Of a stretch of 64,000 nucleotides of DNA, positions 15,758 to 22,776 are shown piece after piece (position 1 is the first letter of the stretch; the number at the start of each line of letters is the position of its first letter). The notes beneath the pieces are model-generated. The model was not told the origin of the DNA. It did no database searches and worked only from the letters and a program-made list of their open reading frames with translations. The DNA lies in the NCBI RefSeq assembly GCF_014982855.1, contig NZ_JADCKF010000005.1, forward strand, positions 124,001 through 188,000, written 5' to 3'. Origin of the DNA: Pseudoflavonifractor gallinarum. GTDB taxonomy: Bacteria > Bacillota > Clostridia > Oscillospirales > Oscillospiraceae. Made by a program: the position numbers and the translations under genes.

Positions 15758-16030
15758 TCAGGCTTCTTCGCTCTCCAGATTGGCAGCGGCGGCTTCCTCC
15801 GCTTCCTTTGCAGTCCGGTCGTCGTTCAGCTCCTTGGCGGATGCCAGAATGTCCGCAGCGTTCTCCTGCACTGTAGTCACGGTTCCCATGACCGAGTCCT
15901 TCATCCGCAGGCCGGCGGCCGTGACATGGACATAGGCCTTTTTGGCGTCCTTGCTGGACAGCAGCTTGATGCCAAAAGAGCCAAATAACGCACCGCCCGC
16001 AAAGCAGGCCAGTTTCGTATAAACACTCAT
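15758..16030 (-). CDS. DUF6110-like small protein with N-terminal membrane anchor
   Basis: 90 residues from ATG 16030 (ribosome site GGAAAGGGAAG further upstream). A hydrophobic N-terminus, LACFAGGALFGSFGIKLL, is followed by a helical, Ala/Glu-rich tail (AKEAEEAAAANLESEEA). Small proteins of this sort commonly accompany P-type ATPases in Clostridia (established association, exact role unknown), perhaps as membrane-bound chaperone or subunit. It lies 52 bases upstream of the ATPase in one operon. Confidence 0.72.
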   Translation of the reverse strand: MSVYTKLACFAGGALFGSFGIKLLSSKDAKKAYVHVTAAGLRMKDSVMGTVTTVQENAADILASAKELNDDRTAKEAEEAAAANLESEEA

Positions 16031-16048
16031 TGCAATACTTCCTTTCCC

Positions 16049-16129
16049 TTATTTCCGCTTGTAGCCGGTGACCATGACCATAATCATGCAAATCACAGCG
16101 CCCCAGGCCCAAAAACGATGCTGTTTCAT
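16049..16129 (-). CDS. 26-residue single-span membrane peptide
   Basis: ATG 16129 to TAA 16049, with AAAGGAGTGAGAGCG upstream, a clear ribosome site at proper spacing. The product starts MKQHRFWAWGAV, continues with a Met/Val/Ile-rich hydrophobic stretch and ends TGYKRK, so it should span the membrane once with a basic C-terminus. It heads the operon with the DUF6110-like gene and the P-type ATPase. Similar mini-proteins are seen beside metal-transport genes in Clostridia; no function is established. Confidence 0.6.
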   Translation of the reverse strand: MKQHRFWAWGAVICMIMVMVTGYKRK

Positions 16130-16198
16130 CGCTCTCACTCCTTTGATCACTTTGGAATGTCTGGTTATTATAGCAGGAAATGTGGGAGCTTGTCGCTG

Positions 16199-17119
16199 TC
16201 AAAACGGACGCAGAGTTGCGGTTTCCGACATTTTTCTGTACTGGCCGGGAGTCATGCCATACTCCCGCTTGAACGCTGCGTTGAACTGGCTCATACCCTC
16301 ATACCCCACAGACTGCGCAATTTGCTGAATGGACATTCGGGTGGTGCAGATCAGCTCCTGTGCTCGCCGGAGGCGCTGCTGGATCAAATACGTGTGGATC
16401 GGTACGCCGTAGGCGCGGCGAAAACCTTCTTTCAAGAAGGTCGGGGAAACGGAAAACTGTTTGCAGAGGAGCGCAATGGTGAGCTTATCAGACAGATGCG
16501 TCTGTATGTATGCCTTGACTTCCAACAGGCTGTGGGATACTGGGCAGCCTGAGCCGGAGAGAGATTCATCCGATTCAGATACCTCGGTGCAGAGCAGATA
16601 CAGCAGTTCCACCGACTTGAAAACACAGTAGCGTTCCTGCTCCTGCTCTGACAGACGACGAACGGTTTCAAAAAAAGCCTGTGTCCAAGGTGTGCCGTGC
16701 AGGGCCGTGCAGCCGTTTCTTGCTGTCATCTTTTTCTTGACGATCCTGGTGTCCAGCTTCATCCCCAGAGTGGAGCAGACCGTCACAAGGCTTTCCTTTG
16801 CGGCTTTAGCGTCCACGGCGATCAAAACACCGCTCAGATTTCCGCTATACTGACACGAGCGGAGAGCGGAGCTGTCGGAGAGGAGGAAAATGGCCGGAGC
16901 CTCCACCGTGTAGGAAGTCCCCTGTAATGGCCGGACGGCAAGGCGGCCAGTCATGCAGAACAGCACCTCAAACTGGAGCGGTGTGCCGCACACCGGGACA
17001 GACCGCAGAGGTTCCTGCTCCGGCTCCGGCAGGGAAAACCGGCAGATCTGCACCCCTGGCATACTGCTGCTCCAACGGCCTGTGCCGGAGTCCTGGCTCG
17101 ATAAATATTCTTTCAGCAT
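16199..17119 (-). CDS. AraC-family transcriptional regulator
   Basis: 306 residues. The N-terminal two thirds is a sensor region of cupin-like character (EVLFCMTGRLAVRPL, VEAPAIFLLSDSS). Two HTH motifs fill the C-terminus: KLTIALLCKQFSVSPTFLKE and MSIQQIAQSVGYEGMSQFNA, ending in the family signature FKREYGMTPGQYRK. It is transcribed towards the ATPase cluster, 70 bases upstream of the 26-residue peptide gene, so it may control metal export. The ribosome site (GTGAGAAATC) is weak, and the inducer is unknown. Confidence 0.88.
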   Translation of the reverse strand: MLKEYLSSQDSGTGRWSSSMPGVQICRFSLPEPEQEPLRSVPVCGTPLQFEVLFCMTGRLAVRPLQGTSYTVEAPAIFLLSDSSALRSCQYSGNLSGVLIAVDAKAAKESLVTVCSTLGMKLDTRIVKKKMTARNGCTALHGTPWTQAFFETVRRLSEQEQERYCVFKSVELLYLLCTEVSESDESLSGSGCPVSHSLLEVKAYIQTHLSDKLTIALLCKQFSVSPTFLKEGFRRAYGVPIHTYLIQQRLRRAQELICTTRMSIQQIAQSVGYEGMSQFNAAFKREYGMTPGQYRKMSETATLRPF

Positions 17120-17183
17120 GATTTCTCACGACCTGTTTCTCTGGGTTCGGAAATGGTTTTGCCTATGCTGACTGGGGATACAG

Positions 17184-17219
17184 GCAGAAGGCAGGAGACG
17201 AGCGCCTCCTGCCTTCTGC
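17184..17219. terminator. Strong hairpin between flavodoxin and AraC genes
   Basis: A perfect 14-bp stem (GCAGAAGGCAGGAG at 17184-17197, complement 17206-17219) followed on the + strand by GGTGTTTTTG. Nearby genes run leftward, for which the downstream side lacks a T-run, so termination of the flavodoxin message would rely on the stem. Confidence 0.5.
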
Positions 17220-17229
17220 GGTGTTTTTG

Positions 17230-17652
17230 TCAGGCCAGCGACGCGCCCAGTTCGCGGCAAGCCGCCAGAGCGTCATCGTCCGGAGCTTCGTTGCAGATCA
17301 CGCTGTCACAGGCCAGATTGGCGCCGTCGTCGTTGCAGCGGGACTCCCAGCTGCGCATCCATTCGCCATCGCCCCAGCCGTAGGAGCCGAACAGGGCGAT
17401 ATCCTTCCCGCTCAGCCTGCCCTCACAGGCGGTGAACATGGGCTCGAACTCGCTCTCCTCCAGCTGCTCCGACCCCATGGAGGGGCAGCCGAAAGCGATG
17501 GCGGAATACTCGCTGACCTGCTCCGGGGAGAACTCTGCGGCGGTGATCACAGATACCTCGGCACCCTTGCCCTTGGCTCCTTCGGCCACCGCCATGGCCA
17601 TGGCCTCGGTGTTTCCCGTGCCGCTCCAATACACAACTGCAACTTTACTCAT
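17230..17652 (-). CDS. Flavodoxin
   Basis: 140 residues, the length of a short-chain flavodoxin. The FMN phosphate loop is WSGTGNTEAMA (residues 9-19); the isoalloxazine loops are GCPSMGSEQL and GSYGWGDGEW, with the usual acidic surface. It carries low-potential electrons and typically replaces ferredoxin when iron is short, which agrees with its place after DUF3793 in a unit headed by two DtxR-like boxes and next to feoAB. Ribosome site AGAAAGGTCGC precedes ATG 17652. Confidence 0.93.
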   Translation of the reverse strand: MSKVAVVYWSGTGNTEAMAMAVAEGAKGKGAEVSVITAAEFSPEQVSEYSAIAFGCPSMGSEQLEESEFEPMFTACEGRLSGKDIALFGSYGWGDGEWMRSWESRCNDDGANLACDSVICNEAPDDDALAACRELGASLA

Positions 17653-17697
17653 AAGACTTTAGCGACCTTTCTTTCTGGATTTGTTATGGTAGAAACA

Positions 17698-18249
17698 TCA
17701 ACCAGCCACGGTGAGCTGCCCGATGGATTTCCCTTGCTGCCACTGCCGGGAGTAGATTTTGCTGCACATCTCGTATTTCTCAAAGAGGTTTCTGGCGGTC
17801 TGTTCGTCGCCGTAGACCTTCCAGCAGCCCACGCATTTGTGATTGCACGCCCGATTGCAAATAAAGCCCAGGACATCCTCAGGGGGATAGCTCAAAAACA
17901 GGCCGATCTCATGGGGAAATTCCCCTTCGCTCCGGAGCCGGTGGATCAGGTGAACCACGCAGCCATTGGGGTTTTCCGGCACATAGCCGCATTTGAGAAG
18001 CAAGGCTCTGGCGCGGTAATCGGTCAGATCGCTCTCCAGTGCATTGGGCCGGTAGGCGTAGATCAAAGCGCGGCCTTTGCGAACCCGGAGCGGCAGAACG
18101 CGGATGCCCTTGGGCACCAGTTTCTTGTTCAGCCGGCACAAGTCTCGCGTCAGATCCTTCCGGCTGGGGCAGGCGCAGGAAAAGAGGTTTCCCGTCTTGA
18201 TCCCGGCCAGGGTGGGAGAGCAGTGACGAATCAGCAGATCCTCTGACAT
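17698..18249 (-). CDS. DUF3793 family protein
   Basis: 183 residues from ATG 18249, with AAGGAGGCGTGTT upstream. It matches the DUF3793 pattern: SPTLAGIKTGNLFSC near the N-terminus, ALIYAYRPNAL, and a C-terminal part rich in Cys around HKCVGCWKVYGDEQTA. Proteins of this family are regularly found beside flavodoxin and Feo genes in Clostridia, and iron-dependent expression is plausible. The biochemical role is unknown; a haem- or metal-related function is often assumed but not shown. Its upstream region has two iron boxes, an attenuator-like hairpin and a strong promoter. Confidence 0.82.
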   Translation of the reverse strand: MSEDLLIRHCSPTLAGIKTGNLFSCACPSRKDLTRDLCRLNKKLVPKGIRVLPLRVRKGRALIYAYRPNALESDLTDYRARALLLKCGYVPENPNGCVVHLIHRLRSEGEFPHEIGLFLSYPPEDVLGFICNRACNHKCVGCWKVYGDEQTARNLFEKYEMCSKIYSRQWQQGKSIGQLTVAG

Positions 18250-18289
18250 AACACGCCTCCTTGTATGGTATGTCGCTTCCAAAGTAGGA

Positions 18290-18307
18290 AGTTAGCAAAC
18301 GCTAACC
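18290..18307. promoter_or_regulatory. DtxR-like operator (box 3)
   Basis: AGTTAG-CAAACG-CTAACC, proximal of two boxes upstream of the DUF3793-flavodoxin unit. Confidence 0.7.
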
Positions 18308-18314
18308 TATATTC

Positions 18315-18338
18315 AAAAAATAATCGGGATTTCTCCCG
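18315..18338 (-). terminator. Attenuator-like hairpin in the DUF3793 leader
   Basis: On the minus strand a CGGGA-GAAA-TCCCG hairpin is followed by ATTATTTTTTG. It sits between the two iron boxes, downstream of the promoter, so it could end transcription early. Confidence 0.4.
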
Positions 18339-18340
18339 GC

Positions 18341-18358
18341 AGTTAGCAATAGCTAACC
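18341..18358. promoter_or_regulatory. DtxR-like operator (box 4)
   Basis: AGTTAG-CAATAG-CTAACC, about 10 bases downstream of the -10 of the DUF3793 promoter. Confidence 0.7.
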
Positions 18359-18367
18359 CGTATTCTG

Positions 18368-18396
18368 ATTTTAATATATCACATCGTGTTTGTCAA
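18368..18396 (-). promoter_or_regulatory. Promoter of the DUF3793-flavodoxin unit
   Basis: Minus strand TTGACA (18396-18391), 17-base spacer, TAAAAT (18373-18368). Confidence 0.7.
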
Positions 18397-18431
18397 TAGG
18401 AAAGTTCATGGATACATGAAATGATCAGCGA

Positions 18432-18453
18432 GGGCCATCCAAACGGAAGGCCC
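18432..18453 (-). terminator. Hairpin after the feo operon
   Basis: GGGCC and GGCCC arms with one internal mismatch and an AAAC loop, 12 bases past the stop of the FeoB-associated protein. The T-run is poor. Confidence 0.35.
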
Positions 18454-18464
18454 CCGCATCTTTT

Positions 18465-18638
18465 CTATTTCTCATGGGTACTGCAGCAGCAGTGATGCTG
18501 GTCTGCCTTTTTGGAACTGCAAGAGCATCCATCCGGGCAGCCGATACACTTCTTGCCGCTCTTTTTTGCCTTATAGACATAGAACGCGGCGGCTGCGATA
18601 ATTACCACAAGAATGCCAATTACGATATAGTCGATCAT
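18465..18638 (-). CDS. FeoB-associated Cys-rich membrane protein
   Basis: 57 residues. ATG 18638 overlaps the feoB stop (TGATG). One N-terminal membrane span (YIVIGILVVIIAAAAFYVY) is followed by a basic stretch (KAKKSGKK) and a cytosolic tail with nine cysteines: CIGC, CSC, HHCCC pattern. This is the layout of the small FeoB-associated proteins, a counterpart of FeoC in Firmicutes. The cysteines may hold an iron-sulphur cluster or receive Fe2+ from the FeoB pore. The tight coupling to feoB supports joint function. Confidence 0.88.
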   Translation of the reverse strand: MIDYIVIGILVVIIAAAAFYVYKAKKSGKKCIGCPDGCSCSSKKADQHHCCCSTHEK

Positions 18639-20644
18639 CAGGCTCTCGCTCCATTCAGCGCATACTCCTGCTTCAGATCCTTATCCGCCTTCAGGCACAG
18701 CCACACCAGAACTGCGGCGAACACAATTACAGCGATAAGACCGGGGACAAAGCCGGCGCCAATGGAACCGGTGGTGATCAGGGTGCCGATCTGGTAGACC
18801 AGGAAGCCCACTGTATAGCCAGTACCCAGCTGGAGGCCGATGCCGCCCCACAGCCACTTGGCGCTCTTGATCTCAGAGTGCATGGCGCCGATGGCGGCGA
18901 AGCAGGGAGGTGTGTACAGGTTGAACATTAAGTAGGCCAAAGCCGCCACCTTGGTGATGGCGATGACGCCCGCCACCTCGGCGCCAGCGCCCTCCATCAT
19001 CTCCAGGGCATCGGTGTCGATGAAGTTCTCAAGGCCCGCAAAGCAGACGGCCAGCGTGCCCACCACATTTTCCTTAGCAATGAAACCGGTGACGGCAGCG
19101 GCGGCCAGCTGCCAACTGAGAACGCCCACAATGGGCACCAGCAGATAGGCAAAGGGATGGGCGATGGAGGCCAGAATGGAGCTGTCGGCGGTCTCCGCCA
19201 CCTGGAAGCTCCAGTTGAAGGTCTGCATGATCTGCACGGCGGTGTTGCACAGCAGAATAATGGTGGCGGCCTTCACGATGTAGGCCCAGCCACGGGCACA
19301 CATGGCCTTGAAGGCGAACCAGAGAGAAGGTACCTTATACTCAGGCAGCTCGATGATAAAGAAGGACTTGCGGTTCTTGTAGCCGGCGATCTTGTTGACC
19401 AGCAGGGCGCCCAGGAAAATAAGCACGATGCCGGTGAAGTACATGAGGAAGCTTACCCAGCCGGCATCGTCAAAGAAAGCACCGGCAAACAGGGCGATGA
19501 CGGGGATCTTGGCGCCACAGGGCATGAAGGGGGTCAGCATGGCGGTGGCCCGGCGCTCCCGCTCGTTGCGGATGGTGCGGCTGGCCATGACGCCGGGGAT
19601 GGCACAGCCGGTGCCGATGACGAAGGGGATTACGGACTTACCGGACAGGCCAACCTTTTTGAAGATGGGGTCCAGCACTACGGACACGCGGGACATATAG
19701 CCGCAGTCCTCCAGCAGGGCGATGAGGAAATACATGATCATCACCAGGGGCAGGAAACCAACCACGGCGCCCACGCCGCCGATGATGCCGTCGGCCAGCA
19801 GCGCGGTCAGCAGAGGATTGGCGTCAGCCAGCAGCACCTCGCCGACGTAGCCCTGGAAGGTCTCGATCCAGGCCACCAGCGTGTCCGCAATCAGCGGACC
19901 CACCCAGACCTGCGAGATCTGAAACACCAGGAACATGACCACGGCAAAGATGGGAATGCCCAGGAACTTGTTGGTCAGCACGGCGTCAATGGCGTCCCCC
20001 GTGCCCTTGTCCTTGGTGAGGACCTTCCGCTTCTCCACCTGGGAGACCAGGGAATTGACAAACGCGAAACGCTTACGGTCGGCTTCCTCCACAACCTTCT
20101 TGTCAGTCAGATCAATGTCGCCCTGGACATAAGGAGCTCTTTGGATTTTACCGCTTTGTGCAACAGCGGCATCCACTACGGCCTTCAGCCCTTCCGCGGC
20201 GGTGGAGACGGTCTCTACCACGGGACAGCCCAGTTTGGCGGAGAGAGACGCTACATCAATGACGGTCTGCTTTTTTGCATTGATATCGCTCTTGTTCAGG
20301 GCGACCACCACGGGGATGCCCAATTCCAGCAGCTGAGTCGTGAAGAACAGGCTGCGGCTCAGGTTGGTGGCATCCACAATGTTGATGATGGCATCGGGGT
20401 GTTCATGCTTTACATAGGAACTGGTGATGCTTTCCTCCGATGTGAACGGGGACATGGAGTAGGCGCCGGGCAGATCCACGGCGATCAGATCTTCCGTCCC
20501 ACTGCAGTAGGCTTTCTTAATGGGGTGCTCCTTCTTTTCAACCGTCACTCCGGCCCAGTTGCCCACCTTCTCATTTCGCCCGGTGAGGGCGTTGTACATG
20601 GTGGTTTTGCCGGAGTTCGGGTTGCCAGTCAAGGCAATACGCAT
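18638..20644 (-). CDS. feoB: Ferrous iron transport protein B
   Basis: 668 residues from ATG 20644, with GAAGGAGGAAATGTC upstream. An N-terminal G domain has G1 GNPNSGKTT (about residues 7-15), G3 DLPGAY and G4 NKSD, then the helical GDP-dissociation-inhibitor domain. From about residue 225 the membrane part follows, with two Gate-type repeats (KSVIPFVIGTGCAIPGVMAS and the second near NLYTPPCFAAIGAM). Conserved pore-lining Cys residues in GCAIPG and PPCFAA are present. It imports Fe2+ in a GTP-dependent manner at the inner membrane. It is preceded by feoA on the same strand with its own upstream box, and followed by the Cys-rich partner. Confidence 0.97.
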   Translation of the reverse strand: MRIALTGNPNSGKTTMYNALTGRNEKVGNWAGVTVEKKEHPIKKAYCSGTEDLIAVDLPGAYSMSPFTSEESITSSYVKHEHPDAIINIVDATNLSRSLFFTTQLLELGIPVVVALNKSDINAKKQTVIDVASLSAKLGCPVVETVSTAAEGLKAVVDAAVAQSGKIQRAPYVQGDIDLTDKKVVEEADRKRFAFVNSLVSQVEKRKVLTKDKGTGDAIDAVLTNKFLGIPIFAVVMFLVFQISQVWVGPLIADTLVAWIETFQGYVGEVLLADANPLLTALLADGIIGGVGAVVGFLPLVMIMYFLIALLEDCGYMSRVSVVLDPIFKKVGLSGKSVIPFVIGTGCAIPGVMASRTIRNERERRATAMLTPFMPCGAKIPVIALFAGAFFDDAGWVSFLMYFTGIVLIFLGALLVNKIAGYKNRKSFFIIELPEYKVPSLWFAFKAMCARGWAYIVKAATIILLCNTAVQIMQTFNWSFQVAETADSSILASIAHPFAYLLVPIVGVLSWQLAAAAVTGFIAKENVVGTLAVCFAGLENFIDTDALEMMEGAGAEVAGVIAITKVAALAYLMFNLYTPPCFAAIGAMHSEIKSAKWLWGGIGLQLGTGYTVGFLVYQIGTLITTGSIGAGFVPGLIAVIVFAAVLVWLCLKADKDLKQEYALNGARA

Positions 20645-20694
20645 GACATTTCCTCCTTCTCTATGTGTGCGATGTACTTTATTCACAACTCAGC

Positions 20695-20712
20695 GGTTGC
20701 CCTACGCTAACC
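20695..20712. promoter_or_regulatory. DtxR-like operator (box 5, one arm degenerate)
   Basis: GGTTGC-CCTACG-CTAACC, 50 bases upstream of feoB. Two positions of the left arm depart from consensus; no strong promoter is seen next to it. Confidence 0.5.
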
Positions 20713-20780
20713 GTTGGGCAGAATAAACATGAATGAATACCTTATATATGGGGCTCCGGGGCGCACTAAGTCTCCAGATC

Positions 20781-20993
20781 TTATATCTCAACGGCTGAGG
20801 CCAGCTGGTTATCAATATTGTAGCGGCCATCCTTGATGGAAACCACGCAGCCGCCTTTGAGGTGTGACACCACGGTCACCGGCTCTCCCACATAGCAACC
20901 CAAAGAAAAAAGGAACGCATTCAGCTCCTCATCGTCCGTATTGATTTGCTTGATGATATATTCCTGACCGTCCAGAGCATCCAACAATGTCAT
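20781..20993 (-). CDS. feoA: Ferrous iron transport protein A
   Basis: 70 residues from ATG 20993 (AAGGTG 7 bases upstream). ATG 20999 and GTG 21002 are also in frame but too close to the ribosome site. It has an SH3-like beta fold: LLDALDGQEYIIKQI, LFSLGCYVGEPVTVVSH, GGCVVSIKDGRYNID, the usual FeoA pattern with the central Gly-rich turn. It is a small cytosolic partner that is thought to act on the FeoB G domain. It lies 136 bases upstream of feoB on the same strand, with a promoter and iron boxes in front. Confidence 0.92.
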   Translation of the reverse strand: MTLLDALDGQEYIIKQINTDDEELNAFLFSLGCYVGEPVTVVSHLKGGCVVSIKDGRYNIDNQLASAVEI

Positions 20994-21034
20994 ATCCATC
21001 ACCTTTTCAGAGTTGATTCAATCATTTTTCCACA

Positions 21035-21060
21035 GTCTGGTTAGCGATAGAAAACCAGAC
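21035..21060. promoter_or_regulatory. DtxR-like half operator inside a wider palindrome (box 6)
   Basis: GGTTAG-CGATAG-AAAACC at 21039-21056: the left arm matches, the right arm is degenerate, but 8-base arms GTCTGGTT (21035-21042) and AACCAGAC (21053-21060) pair perfectly. It lies in the feoA leader. Confidence 0.45.
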
Positions 21061-21073
21061 CGCGAAAAAATTA

Positions 21074-21091
21074 GGTTAGCAACATCTAACC
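21074..21091. promoter_or_regulatory. DtxR-like operator (box 7)
   Basis: GGTTAG-CAACAT-CTAACC, preceded by TTA so that TTAGGTTAG matches the classical DtxR/IdeR half-site exactly. It starts 8 bases after the feoA -10. Confidence 0.8.
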
Positions 21092-21098
21092 CTCTGCT

Positions 21099-21127
21099 AT
21101 AATATACCATGCCTAATCAATTGTCAA
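21099..21127 (-). promoter_or_regulatory. feoA promoter
   Basis: Minus strand TTGACA (21127-21122), 17-base spacer, TATTAT (21104-21099). Box 7 covers the transcription start. Confidence 0.75.
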
Positions 21128-21237
21128 GCGGGAACCTATGTTCAGCAAAGAAAATCTCCGTTTCCGATAAACAGGCTGGTTCATTTTTCCGGACTGTGCT
21201 ATAATAATCAAAATGCTTTATCCAATGGAGGTCTTGT

Positions 21238-21639
21238 ATGGCAATCCATGAATCTGGTCAGATGTATTTGGAGACCATTTATATTTTAAGGCAAACAAAA
21301 TCCTTTGTGCGGGCCATTGACGTGGGAGAACAGATGGGCTATACCAAGCCCAGCGTCAGCCGTGCATTGTCCATTCTAAAAAAAGACGGCTATGTGGAGG
21401 TGGACGGAGAGGGAGCGATCACCCTGACGCCAAAAGGTCTCGCCATTGCTGAGACCATGTACACCCGGCACACAGTACTGACAGAAATGCTCAAGGGTCT
21501 TGGCGTGGATGAAAAAACAGCCGCAGAGGATGCCTGCAGGATCGAGCATGTGATCAGCGAAAAATCCTTCGCCGCCATGCAGGCTCACCTGAATCAGACA
21601 AAAATATCTGATGTAGAGTCCTCAGGAGCACAGGACTGA
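21238..21639 (+). CDS. DtxR/MntR-family metal-dependent repressor, iron type
   Basis: 133 residues, N-terminal winged HTH (AIDVGEQMGYTKPSVSRALS) and metal-binding dimer domain, no SH3-like C-terminal domain. Ligand positions follow DtxR: Met9 (QMYLE, like Met10), His78 (TRH), Cys100, Glu103 and His104 (ACRIEH, like Cys102-Glu105-His106). Thus an Fe2+-type sensor is likely. Ribosome site TGGAGGTCTTGT; an extended -10 (TGCTATAAT, 21197-21205) serves as promoter. It is divergent from feoA across the boxed region and is the best candidate to bind the boxes of this window. Confidence 0.92.
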   Translation: MAIHESGQMYLETIYILRQTKSFVRAIDVGEQMGYTKPSVSRALSILKKDGYVEVDGEGAITLTPKGLAIAETMYTRHTVLTEMLKGLGVDEKTAAEDACRIEHVISEKSFAAMQAHLNQTKISDVESSGAQD

Positions 21640-21736
21640 TCTTCAGAAAGCTACACCGCTGACAGGAAATCCGAATGCTCAGGGTACAGACCGCTACCTG
21701 CTGAGAGGACAAGGGGTTGCGGACGGGATACACACA

Positions 21737-21765
21737 TTGACAACAGTATCGGTGTATGTTAGAAT
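21737..21765 (+). promoter_or_regulatory. Promoter of the second DtxR paralogue
   Basis: TTGACA (21737-21742), 17-base spacer, TAGAAT (21760-21765). The -10 overlaps the left end of the long palindrome at 21762. Confidence 0.7.
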
Positions 21766-21799
21766 CCAAGTGGTTAGCAAAAGCTAACCACTTGGATTC
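21762..21799. promoter_or_regulatory. DtxR-like operator within a perfect 38-base palindrome (box 8)
   Basis: Core GGTTAG-CAAAAG-CTAACC at 21772-21789. The arms extend perfectly to 17 bases each (21762-21778 and 21783-21799) around an AAAA centre, and TTTTGCTTT follows. It can therefore be both an operator and a terminator-like hairpin. Confidence 0.75.
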
Positions 21800-21899
21800 T
21801 TTTGCTTTATTGAATTCAGACAATAGCCTTCCCATGAAAAGAAGGTCTGGACTTGGCTCAAAACCATAGTGGTTGCCGGATGGACAAGGAGTGATGGGA

Positions 21900-22298
21900 T
21901 TGGAAGTGCGTGCGTCAGCGGAAGATTATCTGGAAGCGATCCTACTCCTTCAGAGGAGAATGGGGGTGGTACGGTCTGTGGATGTAGCACAGCATCTGGA
22001 GGTATCGAAGCCAAGTGTATGCCACGCGGTTGCCTCTCTGCGTGCGAAAGGATTTCTGCGAATGGACGAGCGTCGTTTCCTGATCTTGACCGAAGCGGGC
22101 CGTTCTGTCGCCGAAATCACACTGGAAAAGCACCAATTCTTCTCTGCGATGCTGATGGAGGCCGGTGTTGACCCGAAGACCGCAGAAAAGGAAGCCTGTC
22201 GCATTGAACACGCAATCAGCACGGAATCCTTTGAGAGATTAAAGCGACTCAAAAAAGAATATACCAACCATTCGGCTGGAGGAACCTGTGCCGATTGA
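21900..22298 (+). CDS. DtxR/MntR-family metal-dependent repressor, second paralogue
   Basis: 132 residues if translation begins at TTG 21900. AAGGAG lies 8 bases upstream, and this start puts Asp9, Glu12 and Cys100 in register with the other two paralogues. ATG 21894 is only 2 bases from the ribosome site. Winged HTH: SVDVAQHLEVSKPSVCHAVA. Metal ligands are mixed: Asp9 and Glu12 (EDYLE) as in MntR, but Cys100-Glu103-His104 (ACRIEH) as in DtxR. So either Mn2+ or Fe2+ could be the co-repressor. Its promoter carries the long palindromic iron box, which fits autoregulation. Confidence 0.88.
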   Translation: MEVRASAEDYLEAILLLQRRMGVVRSVDVAQHLEVSKPSVCHAVASLRAKGFLRMDERRFLILTEAGRSVAEITLEKHQFFSAMLMEAGVDPKTAEKEACRIEHAISTESFERLKRLKKEYTNHSAGGTCAD

Positions 22299-22380
22299 AT
22301 TGTGGAAAGAGCTGCTTGCCCACCTGCGTTGAAATGACATTCGGTGCCGATCATGCTTTTATCAGGAGTCTATTAAGAAC

Positions 22381-22509
22381 AGATTGATCAAAGGCGGCTT
22401 TTTAGCTTTGCGTGGTGCCGCTGGAGTTACTGGAATGATAATGGCAGCAGTGCAACATCCGGCAAGCGTGTGGGTAACGCCACCGGGAAGGATGATAAGC
22501 AACATATAA
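22381..22509 (+). pseudogene. Degenerate copy of the small membrane protein found at 33584
   Basis: The frame reads RLIKGGFLALRGAAGVTGM, then ASVWVTPPGRMISNI and TAA. It lines up residue by residue with the first 44 residues of the intact 74-residue protein at 33584 (RLIKGGFLTLSGVIGVIGTM, SAWETPPGRMVTSI), but has no ATG and stops before the second membrane span. It is a decayed or truncated paralogue. Confidence 0.65.
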
Positions 22510-22540
22510 AGCGGTGGATGCAACAGCGCATCCACCGCTT
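22509..22540 (+). terminator. Rho-independent terminator
   Basis: A perfect 13-bp stem (22509-22521 with 22528-22540, core GCGGTGGATGC), then ATTTTGAT. It directly follows the stop of the degenerate ORF. Confidence 0.75.
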
Positions 22541-22586
22541 ATTTTGATAGGGATAAGTTCACAACTAAGCAATTCTGTGACATAAA

Positions 22587-22739
22587 TCAAAACTTTTGCG
22601 ATAGATCGCCCTTATGTGTCTGCTGGCTTTTCAAAACCTTTCGGGCGGCTTTTTTGATATTATGGCACACGCCAAGAATAGCGATGCAAAACAGCAGAGC
22701 CGCTAATCCATATCCAAACGACTGCATTGCCGCGTTCAT
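22587..22739 (-). CDS. Small single-span membrane protein
   Basis: 50 residues from ATG 22739, with AGAGGTGTGAAC upstream. One hydrophobic span, GYGLAALLFCIAILGVC, is followed by a basic helical tail (HNIKKAARKVLKSQQTHKG), so the C-terminus should be cytosolic. It is the last gene of a unit with an HMA protein and a methyltransferase headed by an iron box, so it probably belongs to metal handling. I do not recognise the family. Confidence 0.6.
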   Translation of the reverse strand: MNAAMQSFGYGLAALLFCIAILGVCHNIKKAARKVLKSQQTHKGDLSQKF

Positions 22740-22776
22740 GTTCACACCTCTTTTCTGACCGCTGCCGTCAAGAAAC

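Noticed and set aside
19157-20710. 517-codon open frame opposite feoB
   Set aside because: Antisense shadow of feoB; its composition (many Gly, His, Gln, Asp) is the usual reverse-complement pattern of a coding strand.
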